Shown here: positions 52,601 to 61,103 of the stretch, piece by piece | Position numbering within the stretch: the first letter of the stretch is position 1 | Layout of the letters: each line of letters starts with the position of its first letter | Assembly: GCA_007674295.1 (NCBI GenBank) | Contig: CM017447.1 | Span: forward strand, 124,001 to 188,000 | DNA: 64,000 bases | Reading direction: 5' to 3' | DNA from: Antonospora locustae | Lineage: Eukaryota > Microsporidia | The notes under the pieces: generated by a model | What the model was told of the DNA's origin: nothing | The model's input: the letters and a program-made list of their open reading frames with translations, nothing else | Database searches by the model: none | Made by a program: the position numbers and the translations under genes

Positions 52601-53624
52601 TTAGATCGCTGAATAGGTATGAGCTTTCCACTCTGCCCTTAAACTTCAAGTAGTTTGTGTGTGTCTCTGCCCTGAACGTGCTGCTGATGCTGTCCACAGC
52701 GTGCACAAAGAAGAAGGAGCACTCTACCTCCTTCTTCAGCAGAAATAGAAGCAGTGAATGTACAAAGCTCTCCTGCTTTGCCTTGTATGCAAGAAACACG
52801 CTTGCGTTGATAATCTTTTTTTTTACACACATAACAAGAATCTCAAACGAGAACTCGTTGTTCTGGTTAAGAATCACATCAAGAAGCCTATGCTCCAGAA
52901 TAAGCCGCAGCGCGGTATCTCTGTCCAGAAGCTCTAGTTTGTTCAGCACCTTCCGGTTGCAAAAGAGATACTCAAGCACAAACGAATTCTGCTCAATCGC
53001 CTTGTGAAAAAGATCGTCAAATACGTCGCTAAACTTCGGTATGATGCTTGCAAGCCCCAGAAGACACATCTCGGGGCACTCCCCCTTGATTCTCAGAATG
53101 TGGCTTTTACTGTTCAATTGTCCGATGCACTTGAAAATCTCAACGGCATTCAAGTAAGAAACGTTGTCTCGAATTGCCTCCTTCTTGACCATCTTGTTCA
53201 GAAAAAGATTTGCGCTGATGTCAATTTGAAGGTCCAGAATGTAGTTCACAACGTTTGTCTGTGCTACTTTGTTTCCCCAGTCAAGAAGCAGCAAGTTGAA
53301 CGGAAATGTATTCTCCTTGCTGATCTTCGTCCATATTTTGAACAGCATAATAAATTGTTCCTTGCTCTCGATGTTGAAGTGCTGGCTGTCGAAGTGCTTG
53401 AAGACTTCGATCCAGTTCAGGTTGCTCTTGCTCAGACGCTCCATCATGTCGTTCAGCCTGTATGGTGCTGTTAAAATCGTGTGCATGAGGATGTTCCCGG
53501 TCTCTTCCTCTGTTATTGTGTCGCCGTCTATCTTCTTCATGGCATCTTCTGTGTTTTCCGGTCGTTTTATTTCGTCCTGCATTTCTTCTTCGATGTTTGG
53601 GCTCTTTTTTATTGCAATTGCCAT
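49617..53624 (-). CDS. NOT1: NOT1, scaffold of the CCR4-NOT deadenylase complex
   Basis: A 1335-residue protein, smaller than the about 2100-2400 of other NOT1. NOT1 holds the Caf1/Ccr4 deadenylases and the NOT module that shorten mRNA tails in the cytoplasm. It is all helical. The central DUF3819/CN9BD-like region is recognisable: ALDLSIREVSKAMVGRTMA (compare AIxELxxPVVxRSIxIA), then MPNLYQNLCLSLLHINAHEP followed by LKVCIKSNMSSFFKM (compare MMRNLTxGMAxITCREPLxxSISTNLK). The C-terminal NOT domain follows. The gene starts at the first ATG (MAIAIKKSP); the upstream GTG was not used. It is the longest gene of the window. Confidence 0.88.
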   Translation of the reverse strand: MAIAIKKSPNIEEEMQDEIKRPENTEDAMKKIDGDTITEEETGNILMHTILTAPYRLNDMMERLSKSNLNWIEVFKHFDSQHFNIESKEQFIMLFKIWTKISKENTFPFNLLLLDWGNKVAQTNVVNYILDLQIDISANLFLNKMVKKEAIRDNVSYLNAVEIFKCIGQLNSKSHILRIKGECPEMCLLGLASIIPKFSDVFDDLFHKAIEQNSFVLEYLFCNRKVLNKLELLDRDTALRLILEHRLLDVILNQNNEFSFEILVMCVKKKIINASVFLAYKAKQESFVHSLLLFLLKKEVECSFFFVHAVDSISSTFRAETHTNYLKFKGRVESSYLFSDLRATIESFKDIKKLKKMKEGCILQRNFLMKLCNFVIESYEPKFRELLEELFNENIFCRSQRYIAEKLLRFLQTSSENQGSTTGLAFPINKASLYTQGMQGEAEQSRQQKQVQVLSCFTERLKNATVETYEQIFDQKLQPFDDELMLRYILLYRMCNTDSVVSFLEEFPNFETFFVAKVLKKVETHFDCQECVHPRFMTNLGIVIGRLTLKKNRMFSLSLFDTRKFIEDARRSKRYFLLNFAIAVLMEGKSRVFQMNNPWLKRVIQDIVNVHAADVAPLVAGLRRDSDVCGHSTRDSGSEAEISSMMESLSLKTVKDLLIVDLSPLIKQYGFAERAKVIKSTEYLAKYILPNSKYDEVIAMALDLSIREVSKAMVGRTMALVERTVSEVRSLFNVKGMPNLYQNLCLSLLHINAHEPLKVCIKSNMSSFFKMASLDVNKISVGQIIENNLEIAKEVIKRDVYTRVKSTCVQDGEVVVDLHILSRGRQYDQIKIKEVTERDIDEIKKKLRSIGKEIPNTRLSLIANELRSIVSAIEALGHERTMGLGFCNIRNLRLSLARSICNMLGIVKKSECCDEMAESLCKELLGTLFRTNSSFLYLVLCEVFKISFSAYLEVKGFLIYSRDERVTEDFIVDLLRYNVVPSIEYDQFLASDEFQNGQTTGMDILRRVVLGPRKICTIYDFLYTLEHISKSQSIKFVDRMVVDLKQFLNPEQSGAAFDDVVRTHKFSTCPEHFRTKQKCDSSFVFSALLKAWDFFLKFHRVPSSYKFVKADCLVEVVDDPHVFLSALSDVLVYGLDSENVLFMKFLNRVILGFFARFQEFRSEFALCIRPSVVPQLVTTFFCISEGGPACSAEILKALNASPSLLGNALEYFKKESAKFHCVYAYLCSPRFPELKNLFMDGMVTNIDDALLLALPYFKIRRRLFERRSAWDMRSYRGYVNAVVDSLANEYYDEIRIIVRNKYRMRELRNCLEARISCDNVRVCLVTALELVSGIK

Positions 53625-53701
53625 CTTGCAAATGCGTGCAAGCCCCACGCTCTAGGGCATCACCATGCTGCTCCATTTGGAAAGACAGCAGTCACGCACA
53701 T

Positions 53702-53732
53702 ACCGTGCACACAGCATTGCTGTGTGCACGGT
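53702..53732. promoter_or_regulatory. 14-bp perfect inverted repeat in a divergent promoter
   Basis: ACCGTGCACACAGC and its exact complement GCTGTGTGCACGGT, separated by ATT. It lies in the 239-bp spacer between divergent NOT1 and the coiled-coil gene. It could be a dimeric factor site or a cruciform. Confidence 0.6.
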
Positions 53733-53863
53733 GTTCACTCTATACGCCAGTTAAAGAGAGATCAGCTACGAGATCCTGTTTTTTGCACCCTGCATGCGGT
53801 ATGCAAAGCAAGTAACGCCCCGCAGAAGACGAACTGATTTTATTTTTTCAATTTCAGAAACGC

Positions 53864-54181
53864 ATGAAAACGGTGGAGGAACAAAGAATATCCGTGTTAA
53901 ATGAGTATGCAGACGAAATACAGACGAACCTTGACGAGCGAAACAATCTTATTGCGGAATTTCTCAAGGACATCTACGAGTGTCTTCAGGACTTCACCTC
54001 AGAGCTCGACAATACGATGAAAGATAAGCAGGAGCACCTGAACACACGTCTTGGCTCGCTGTTCAAGGAAATTGAAACCCTAGAAAGAAACATCCGTGAC
54101 GTGGAGGGCTTCCTGCACAAGGTATCTTCGGAGATTTCGAAGTTCATAGAGGTGGGCAACGGGGCACCGGAAAATAGGTAA
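53864..54181 (+). CDS. Small coiled-coil protein, unrecognised
   Basis: 105 residues, nearly all helical and charged. Heptads are visible in DEIQTNLDERNNLIAEFLKD and HLNTRLGSLFKEIETLERNI. No signal peptide or membrane span. The size and style would fit small spindle, BLOC-like or prefoldin-like subunits, but no motif decides. It ends 52 bp before the convergent enolase stop. Confidence 0.65.
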   Translation: MKTVEEQRISVLNEYADEIQTNLDERNNLIAEFLKDIYECLQDFTSELDNTMKDKQEHLNTRLGSLFKEIETLERNIRDVEGFLHKVSSEISKFIEVGNGAPENR

Positions 54182-54233
54182 ACTGTGGTTTTCGCGGATT
54201 TATTCTTCTTACTATGCCAGGACATTGGTGTGC

Positions 54234-55493
54234 TCACTTTTTCTTCTCCCTAATCATCGCTTCCTCCATTCGTAGCAGTTGGTTGTACTTTGAAATTCGC
54301 TCTCCCCTGCAAGGGGCTCCTGCCTTGATATATTCTGCACCGAGACCCACGGCGAAGTCGCAAATAAACGTGTCCTCTGTCTCTCCACTGCGGTGCGACA
54401 CCATCACGTGCATCCCTGCAGTGCGCGCAAGCTTTACAGCCGCAATGGCCTCGCTCACAGTACCTATCTGATTTATCTTCACCAAGAGCGTGTCACATAG
54501 CCGCTGGTCAATCGCCTGCTGAAGCCGCTTCTGGTTAGTGACAGTCAGGTCGTCTCCAACAATCCGCACACGACCCTGCAGCCTTGCATGCAGAGAATTC
54601 CACGCCTCAGCATCATCCTCACTGAATGGATCTTCCAGGGAAAAAATCAACGGGTACTTGTCAACCAGGTCTGCGTAGAAGCTAACAAACTCTTCACTTG
54701 AGAACGTGCGACCGTTAAATTCGTATCTTCCGTCTCTGTAGAAGGAGTTGGCAGCACTGTCGATTCCAATCCTCATGTTCTCAAAGCCGTGTCCATTGTG
54801 TGTTTTTGTTATCAGGTCAAGAGCCTCCTCCACGCTCTGCACAGGCGGTGCAAAGCCACCCTCGTCACCAACATTCGTGGCCAGTGGCCCGTACTTCTCG
54901 GCAATTGTCTGCTTCAGCCTTTTGTAGAAACGCAATGCCTGCTTCAGGTTTTCGGTGTATGTGTCGTAACAGAATGTAATCATCATCTCCTGAAACGCCA
55001 GTCCATTCCCGCTGTGCATTCCACCGTTTATAACATTGAAGAACGGCTGCGGCATCTTCATTCTTGTGCCTGCTATGCGAGAAACATACTCGCGCAGACT
55101 CATGTTCTTGTATACAGCACCTGCCCTTGCAAATGCAAGCGACATTGGAAGAATTGCATTTGCACCAAGACGACGTTTGTCGTGCGTTCCATCAAGGTCG
55201 CACAGAAACAAGTCAATTTTGTCTTGCGCAGAGACCTTCACGTCCAGGCTTGCCAAATTTGGAACAATGATTGTCCTAATGTTGAAAATTGCACGCGAGA
55301 CACCCTTTCCGTCGTAATTGTCCTCCTTGTCAAGCACAACTTTGGCCTCCATTGTACCGGTGGACGCGCCAGACGGGCATGAGTCTCTGAAGACACCAAT
55401 TACTGTGTGCATGTCCACCTCAACCGCAGGAACACCCCTACTATCCAGAATCTGTCTGGCAACCACCTCCTCGAGCATGTCGCTGATCTTCAT
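54234..55493 (-). CDS. ENO1: Enolase
   Basis: A 419-residue glycolytic enzyme (2-phosphoglycerate to phosphoenolpyruvate). All signatures are visible: RQILDSRGVPAVEVD, PSGASTGTMEA, FFNVINGGMHSGNGLAFQE with the active-site loop, LEDPFSEDDAEAW and VGDDLTVTN with metal ligands, LVKINQIGTVSEAI with the base Lys, SHRSGETEDT, and YIKAGAPCRGERISKYNQLL. It is slightly shorter than yeast enolase (436). Changes are mostly in surface loops. In microsporidia glycolysis is the core ATP source, though partly spore-stage restricted. Confidence 0.97.
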   Translation of the reverse strand: MKISDMLEEVVARQILDSRGVPAVEVDMHTVIGVFRDSCPSGASTGTMEAKVVLDKEDNYDGKGVSRAIFNIRTIIVPNLASLDVKVSAQDKIDLFLCDLDGTHDKRRLGANAILPMSLAFARAGAVYKNMSLREYVSRIAGTRMKMPQPFFNVINGGMHSGNGLAFQEMMITFCYDTYTENLKQALRFYKRLKQTIAEKYGPLATNVGDEGGFAPPVQSVEEALDLITKTHNGHGFENMRIGIDSAANSFYRDGRYEFNGRTFSSEEFVSFYADLVDKYPLIFSLEDPFSEDDAEAWNSLHARLQGRVRIVGDDLTVTNQKRLQQAIDQRLCDTLLVKINQIGTVSEAIAAVKLARTAGMHVMVSHRSGETEDTFICDFAVGLGAEYIKAGAPCRGERISKYNQLLRMEEAMIREKKK

Positions 55494-55643
55494 TTGTTGT
55501 TTGCACTGCTTTCATTTTTACAAGTCTTCTGAAACTGTTTTCAGGTGCGTGCAAATCAGCCCTCATGTGTATGCAACAGTGCTGTGAACGTAGCAAGCCT
55601 TCTCTTGTTTGCACAAACATTCTGCTGAATCCTTTCCGACTGA

Positions 55644-58600
55644 TTAGCATTCCAGCACCAGGGCACGCCTCACCAGATCGCAGAAGTCACGCTGCTCAAA
55701 TATCGTGACCGGACATCGCAACGCTATTCTGGATATCTGAACAACCGGGTAGATCGTATTTTCCAATCTACATCTTTTGAACACAAAGCGGTGCTTTTCG
55801 CGTATCTCTAGCGCTTTTTCAAGCGTTGCAACCGTGACTCGTCCGCTATTGGAGATCCTGTCAACACACACTCCGTGTCCATGCTCTGTGCCAAAGCTGC
55901 AGCTCTTCAAAATACATTGTTTTCGAAGAAATTCTGTTGTGCGAAGCTTGTCTGCACTGTTACTTACAACGACAACAACAGTGCTTGTGCTATCTGCAAT
56001 CAAATTGAAAATTCGCATGCAGATTTCTTCGTCTTTATGGTCTGAAATAACTTCAAACTCGATATCTGCAGAAGCCTTGCGGAACATTCTTTCTGTAAAG
56101 TAGACAAATGCTTTGCAAGTTTTCCAAGAGCTAGCCACCTGTTCGATTGAGTTGATGCATGGGGTGTTGTACACATTCTCGGAAACATTTCTCTCCTTGC
56201 AGAGCTTAAAGTGAATGCATGGCTGCATTCCACTGCCTATTGTCCAATGTGTAGAAATACATCTGTGGCACCCGTATCTGTAGAGCTCCTCGAGACACGG
56301 TAATGTCTTTATATCTGCCAGAGAAACTTCTTGTTCAAAAGCCCAGTTTCTCTGCATGCCGCGTATTTCAATCGAGAAGTGCTCCTCAGGCAGTGGCACA
56401 AAAAAGTTTGCGTCTCCTGAAAACATTCTTGCATCCAAAATCTTGCCCTTTGCCATAAAGATGGCGTATACAGGACCTGAATTGTTGTGCTCCATCTCCT
56501 GCACAGTCTCTCTTACTATCTGCACATGTAGGAGACTTCCTGCGCTATAGAATGTCATCTTGTAGCTCGCCTGAGCGCTTTCCCTCATAAGTTGTCTGAT
56601 CTGCGTCTGAAAATTGCATGTTGCTGGAAGCAGAGAAAAAAGCCGCATTTCAATTAGCATGCATGCAGCGGCCTGAAGGAGTCTCTTCAGATTGTGTGTG
56701 ATGTAACTCTGGTCGCATACAAGCGAGAACGAGTAAACCTTGGCTCTTTTAAATGCAGCGACCACAAGAACAAGCATTTTTACAGCACATGTCTCCTCGA
56801 ACTCGATGCCAAAGTCGCTTGCAAGGTCCTTCAACGTCTCTTCCTCCTCGATCCGGTAGACGATGTTGCTGAACTCTTTCGACGCAAGTAGTGTGAGTAG
56901 GAGAGAGCGTTCGTTCTGCACACTTGGTAGCTGCTGCAACCACAGCGCAATGGTCTCGTGGCAAACATAGTAGAAGCTTGCTATTCTCCCGATCTCGGTC
57001 CCTACAAACCTCCATGACGCATACTCGTGCGCAACAGACCCTGCTTTTACACCAACCATTCCGAACTTGCTCAGCCGCTTGACAGACAAGATAACGTAGT
57101 CGCGCAATACATCGCCAATGTTCTCGTTTTCGTCAGAAACCCCGTACAAACGGGGATTCTTGCACATTCTCAGATACAGAAATGTGTCCTTCAGCCACTG
57201 GTGCCCTTCCTCGACGCTCCAGACATGCCCAAGACTTATCTCTGCGTTGAGAAGGTCCACAACAGAGTTCAGAAGCTGGCTTTCAATCGGTCTTTTGTCA
57301 GTCAGAAGCTTTGTGAATGTATCTAGCTTGTCCTTGGACGTTATCAGGATCGCTCTTCCAGTTTTGTCAAACTGTGGTCGCCCCGCTCTTCCAAAAATCT
57401 GAATCACATCGAGTATGCTGATGTCGGCAAATTTGCAGCGCTGTGCGTCGTAGTATGTTGTGCCCTTGATGATCACTGCGTTCGCAGGGAGGTTGACGCC
57501 CCATGCAAGCGTGGAAGTACATACAAGTACGCGTACCAGCTTCTCAAGAAAAAGCTTCTCCATCGCATGTCTCACGTGGCGAGGCAGCCCTGCATGGTGC
57601 ACACCGACTCCCTTGGACACAAGCTCGTTGAAGAGTCCGCTCTCGAACAGTCGCTTCTGCCTTCCGACCTCTAGAGAGCGCGCGACATGCTTTGCAGTGG
57701 CAACAGTGTCCGGCCGAGAATGTGTGAACAGGAGAACCTGACACCCTGCCGCTATCATCTCTTCAATCTTTTCAAGACATATGTCGAGAATATGATGCGG
57801 TGCGGCAGTTTCCGACCTTCTTCCGTCTTTCCTTCTGTCGCCGTAGACTCCAAGTAGCGAGACGTCCAGACTCACCGGTCTGTATGTCTCGTCAAATCTG
57901 AAAAGGCGTTTTGCCTTGATGAAGCTCGCAACGTCTTCCACGTTCGGAAGCGTCGCAGATATTCCAACGATGCGTATTGCACGCTGTTTCACCTCAATGT
58001 ATCTGAAAATACGGCACACAATCGACTCCAGAATGGCACCTCTCTCGTCCTGCAGGAGGTGAATCTCGTCTATGATCAGAAGCCTCAGCGAGTCTTCGAA
58101 GAGGTTGCGGTGTCTTCTTGTGACAACCTCAAACTTCTCCGGTGTGGAAACAAAGATGCTGTACCTCCTCGCATCTTTTCCTGATATTTCTGTGTCTCCG
58201 GTGAATTCGCAGATTCTCTCTCCCATAATCTTCTCCAGCTTTTGTACAATCTCGGTTGCCAGTGCCTTCATAGGTGCGATGTAGACAATTCTCTTTGCAC
58301 CTTGCGCCTTTGCCCGCAGAATTCCAAGAACCGCGATCTCTGTCTTTCCACTTCCCGTCGGTGCCGACACAAGCACGTTGTCGTCAGAGCAGTAGATGGC
58401 ATCAAACGTAGCTGACTGAACTCTATTGAAAAATGGAAACCTGAAGTATTTGCTTCCGTCTTTTACTTGCGCCACAGGGACAGAGCTTTCGTCGTACATG
58501 CTCCGTGACGGAATCGTTTCGAACTTGTTTTCCTGGTACTTTAGAAATTCTAGCTCTTCGTAGCGCAGAAAGCCCTGCTCGCGTTGCTTCATGAAATTTG

Positions 58601-58757
58601 TGCATACAAAGAGAACATCCTCGATATTATCAACACCAAAGATGTCAACGAGTCTTTCCTCGTAGTTCTCCTCCATGAGCGCGCTACTGATCATTCTTCT
58701 GAGTTCACGGCGCGTCACTCCAAACTTCTTCTCGTACTTCTCAAAGACACTTTCCAT
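55644..58757 (-). CDS. ASCC3/Slh1-type Ski2-like helicase with one complete cassette
   Basis: A 1037-residue DExH helicase. The first cassette has APTGSGKT (132-139), DEIH in IIDEIHLLQDE, SATLPN, and motif VI QIFGRAGRPQFD. The Sec63-like unit starts with PIESQLLNSVVDLLNAEISLG. The block KFADISILDVIQIFGRAGRP is closer to ASCC3/Slh1, which clears collided ribosomes, than to the spliceosomal Brr2, which has LSPLDVLQMLGRAGRPQYD. Both relatives are about 2000 residues with two cassettes. Here the second is reduced to some 250 residues without Walker motifs (for example SSWKTCKAFVYFTERMFRK). Brr2 remains an alternative. Confidence 0.8.
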   Translation of the reverse strand: MESVFEKYEKKFGVTRRELRRMISSALMEENYEERLVDIFGVDNIEDVLFVCTNFMKQREQGFLRYEELEFLKYQENKFETIPSRSMYDESSVPVAQVKDGSKYFRFPFFNRVQSATFDAIYCSDDNVLVSAPTGSGKTEIAVLGILRAKAQGAKRIVYIAPMKALATEIVQKLEKIMGERICEFTGDTEISGKDARRYSIFVSTPEKFEVVTRRHRNLFEDSLRLLIIDEIHLLQDERGAILESIVCRIFRYIEVKQRAIRIVGISATLPNVEDVASFIKAKRLFRFDETYRPVSLDVSLLGVYGDRRKDGRRSETAAPHHILDICLEKIEEMIAAGCQVLLFTHSRPDTVATAKHVARSLEVGRQKRLFESGLFNELVSKGVGVHHAGLPRHVRHAMEKLFLEKLVRVLVCTSTLAWGVNLPANAVIIKGTTYYDAQRCKFADISILDVIQIFGRAGRPQFDKTGRAILITSKDKLDTFTKLLTDKRPIESQLLNSVVDLLNAEISLGHVWSVEEGHQWLKDTFLYLRMCKNPRLYGVSDENENIGDVLRDYVILSVKRLSKFGMVGVKAGSVAHEYASWRFVGTEIGRIASFYYVCHETIALWLQQLPSVQNERSLLLTLLASKEFSNIVYRIEEEETLKDLASDFGIEFEETCAVKMLVLVVAAFKRAKVYSFSLVCDQSYITHNLKRLLQAAACMLIEMRLFSLLPATCNFQTQIRQLMRESAQASYKMTFYSAGSLLHVQIVRETVQEMEHNNSGPVYAIFMAKGKILDARMFSGDANFFVPLPEEHFSIEIRGMQRNWAFEQEVSLADIKTLPCLEELYRYGCHRCISTHWTIGSGMQPCIHFKLCKERNVSENVYNTPCINSIEQVASSWKTCKAFVYFTERMFRKASADIEFEVISDHKDEEICMRIFNLIADSTSTVVVVVSNSADKLRTTEFLRKQCILKSCSFGTEHGHGVCVDRISNSGRVTVATLEKALEIREKHRFVFKRCRLENTIYPVVQISRIALRCPVTIFEQRDFCDLVRRALVLEC

Positions 58758-59137
58758 TTTCAGGGCGCAATTTCATCTTCAAGTCCATTCTGCGGTCACA
58801 CTTCCTTGTGTGACAGCAACAAAAGCGCACGTAAGCAGTGATGATATTTCTGCACAAAGACATATTGTGCTTCTCTGCAGATGTGTCTGAATGTATGCTT
58901 GCTTGGTATGACTGCACAGAACTTTAGCAAAACGACAAAAAACTGCCTCCAACACAACATGCAGAGGTTGTTTATTTAGTCGTTAGTGGTGGGACTGCAT
59001 GTATCTGGTGCTTTGTACATACAACAGGAAACACTCTACATTCTTAAACTGCAACTGCTGCAATAACAACTGATTTATCTTTTTTCCATATTTGCTGATA
59101 TCACAAAAAAATAATCAGTGCGTGCAAGGACCTCCAA
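58758..59137. other. Divergent intergenic region with GATA-type and inverted-repeat sites
   Basis: 380 bp between the helicase and the GATA-factor gene. GTCACAC and GTGTGAC form an inverted repeat at 58795-58814. TGATTTATCTTTTTT near 59070-59085 contains AGATAA on the minus strand, the WGATAR core. This could allow feedback by the GATA factor itself. No ORF is supported. Confidence 0.4.
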
Positions 59138-60028
59138 ATGAGAGACATGTTAAACTACGCAATGTGGTGCTTTAAATCATCTTTCCACAACATTTCATCC
59201 TCGCATAAAGCACGAAACAAAAACTTCTACTGGAGAGTGTTGAGCCTGGACAAATACCTGTCAAGAGAGAGTGTTGAGGCTTTGAAGTGCAATGCAGAAT
59301 ACTTTGACGACTTCTTGTGTCTCAGTAGGATGCTTGGCTTTTTTCGGGAATGTGGCCTGCGGCAGAATGATCCTGACAGGTCCGATCTCAATCTCTGTCC
59401 TCGAACCACAGGTGCCCTGGATCTTTTGACAGATAAGTGCGCCGTTATGCAATGCACATTCCGGAAAACACGTTCGTGTAGTGCGGTAAAAAAGGGCTCA
59501 AGCGAAGCACCGCCTTTTCTGCGAATCCAATTCTTCAGAGAAAGCGGCAAGGAGAAGTATCACGGAACCAGACACACGGAATACAGAATACAAAGTTACA
59601 GAAACCCTAGAGACTATGCATATAACAATCATTTCTACTATTCAGAGCCCTCGGAGGAGGACAACTTGCTGCGCCAGGGTGGCATGAACAGTGTGCCATT
59701 GGCGAATAAACGCCAGGAAGGCGTTAGCGACTACATTTCAGAGAGCCACTGCATTATGCAGCGTATATACGACGTAGAAAAATCACATTTGACGGGCAGC
59801 CATGGAATCTCAGGGCTCCGCCGTGAGTGTAAAACAGCCTCCTTATGTGCACACTGCGGCACCACTAAGACGTCTCTGTGGAGAAGGCTCGGTGATGCTG
59901 TTGTCTGCAACGCATGCGGCCTTTACCACAGAATGCACGGCATCAAAAGACCGATCTCGCTCAGAAAGTCATTTATAAGAAGAAGAAGAAAACTGCTGAA
60001 TACAACCGAGAAGTGTAATGGAGACTGA
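59138..60028 (+). CDS. GATA-type zinc finger transcription factor
   Basis: A 296-residue nuclear factor. The single C-terminal finger is CAHCGTTKTSLWRRLGDAVV then CNACGLYHRMHG, followed by a basic tail (KRPISLRKSFIRRRRK). The spacing is C-x2-C-x16-C-x2-C, one residue shorter in the loop than the usual x17 or x18. The rest is Ser/Arg/Tyr-rich without known domains. In fungi such factors control nitrogen or iron genes; the target here is unknown. The promoter has a possible WGATAR site. Confidence 0.92.
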   Translation: MRDMLNYAMWCFKSSFHNISSSHKARNKNFYWRVLSLDKYLSRESVEALKCNAEYFDDFLCLSRMLGFFRECGLRQNDPDRSDLNLCPRTTGALDLLTDKCAVMQCTFRKTRSCSAVKKGSSEAPPFLRIQFFRESGKEKYHGTRHTEYRIQSYRNPRDYAYNNHFYYSEPSEEDNLLRQGGMNSVPLANKRQEGVSDYISESHCIMQRIYDVEKSHLTGSHGISGLRRECKTASLCAHCGTTKTSLWRRLGDAVVCNACGLYHRMHGIKRPISLRKSFIRRRRKLLNTTEKCNGD

Positions 60029-60094
60029 TGTCAACACTCTCTGAAGGTTGCGATACGATTCCTAGAAAGGAAGGCATTCTGGATAAACAAACCC

Positions 60095-61099
60095 ATGGAT
60101 GAGGAGTACAGGTCGCTCGTGGAGCATGGAAATCTGGTGACTACTGTCCATTGCAGACAGAAGGTGATGTTCACAAAGCGCGACTTCACCATGCTGCTTG
60201 ACTCGGATGGTATCGAAGACATCTGCGTCAAGTTGCAGCACCACTACCCGGAGGTTGTCGAGATGAAGAAGTTCACTCGTGGCGAACTAAGAAGAAAGCT
60301 GAACGAGACGCTGCTGCGGGAGATCAAGCAGAGTCTTAAAGAGCCGTCTGCCGCAGAGCAGGTCAACTTCTTCGTTGAGTGTTACAAGATACAGAACTTC
60401 TTCTTTCTGCTGAGCTGCAAGGAGTATGATGCAGAGCTAGAGCACAGCTTTGAAAAGATAGAGACGCTTGGATACTTTAACGAGCTAGACACGCTGAAGT
60501 TCTGTACAAGCATGGAGGAGGTGCATCTTTACTGCATCAAGAACACGTTTCTGGTGAACTACTGCAGCCAGAGCATGTTTAAGAAGGATTTTCACGAGAA
60601 CGACTTCTCTGTAGCAAGCACCGAGGTCCGAAAAAGGCACATCGAGAGGTACGCGCGAGGAGCTCGCGGGCAGTTTCTGAAGCTTCTTCGTCTTGAGGGC
60701 GACAAACACAACCTGGACATTGTGCTGAGCACGTTGAATTCTGAGATAAGCAGCCAGAAAAGACTTCGCTGGATGACGTCTGTCACGAACTTCACGCATT
60801 CCGAGTACAGAAGCCTTGCAGAAACAGCGGACGTCGACGAGCTACAGTCGATTCTTGGCAATACAAGGACGTATCGGACGTTCTGCGACGAGCTGAAGGG
60901 CAAGGACATGAGCTCAATATTTCTAAGAAGAGAGGTTGATGCATACATGTCAACGTTTGACATGTTCAACGACATAACATCGCTCTACGCATATCTTAAG
61001 CTGAAAGAACAGGAAATCAAAAACATCCTTTGCGTGGCTGAGTGCGTTATTCAGGGAAGACGCGACATACTGGACGAACTTATGATTCCCGTTCCGTAG
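60095..61099 (+). CDS. VMA6: V-type ATPase subunit d (Vma6)
   Basis: A 334-residue all-helical subunit that sits on the proteolipid ring and couples V1 rotation to Vo. The N-terminus resembles the family (EYRSLVEHGNLVTT, compare GFLEAIVRGY..GLLT). The C-terminal block LKLKEQEIKNILCVAECVIQ is the classic (E)xEIRNIxWIxECIAQ. Length is near yeast Vma6 (345). The start follows ACCC. It converges on the gene of subunit A with only 4 bp between stops, so two subunits of one machine lie side by side. Confidence 0.95.
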   Translation: MDEEYRSLVEHGNLVTTVHCRQKVMFTKRDFTMLLDSDGIEDICVKLQHHYPEVVEMKKFTRGELRRKLNETLLREIKQSLKEPSAAEQVNFFVECYKIQNFFFLLSCKEYDAELEHSFEKIETLGYFNELDTLKFCTSMEEVHLYCIKNTFLVNYCSQSMFKKDFHENDFSVASTEVRKRHIERYARGARGQFLKLLRLEGDKHNLDIVLSTLNSEISSQKRLRWMTSVTNFTHSEYRSLAETADVDELQSILGNTRTYRTFCDELKGKDMSSIFLRREVDAYMSTFDMFNDITSLYAYLKLKEQEIKNILCVAECVIQGRRDILDELMIPVP

Positions 61100-61103
61100 C
61101 GCT

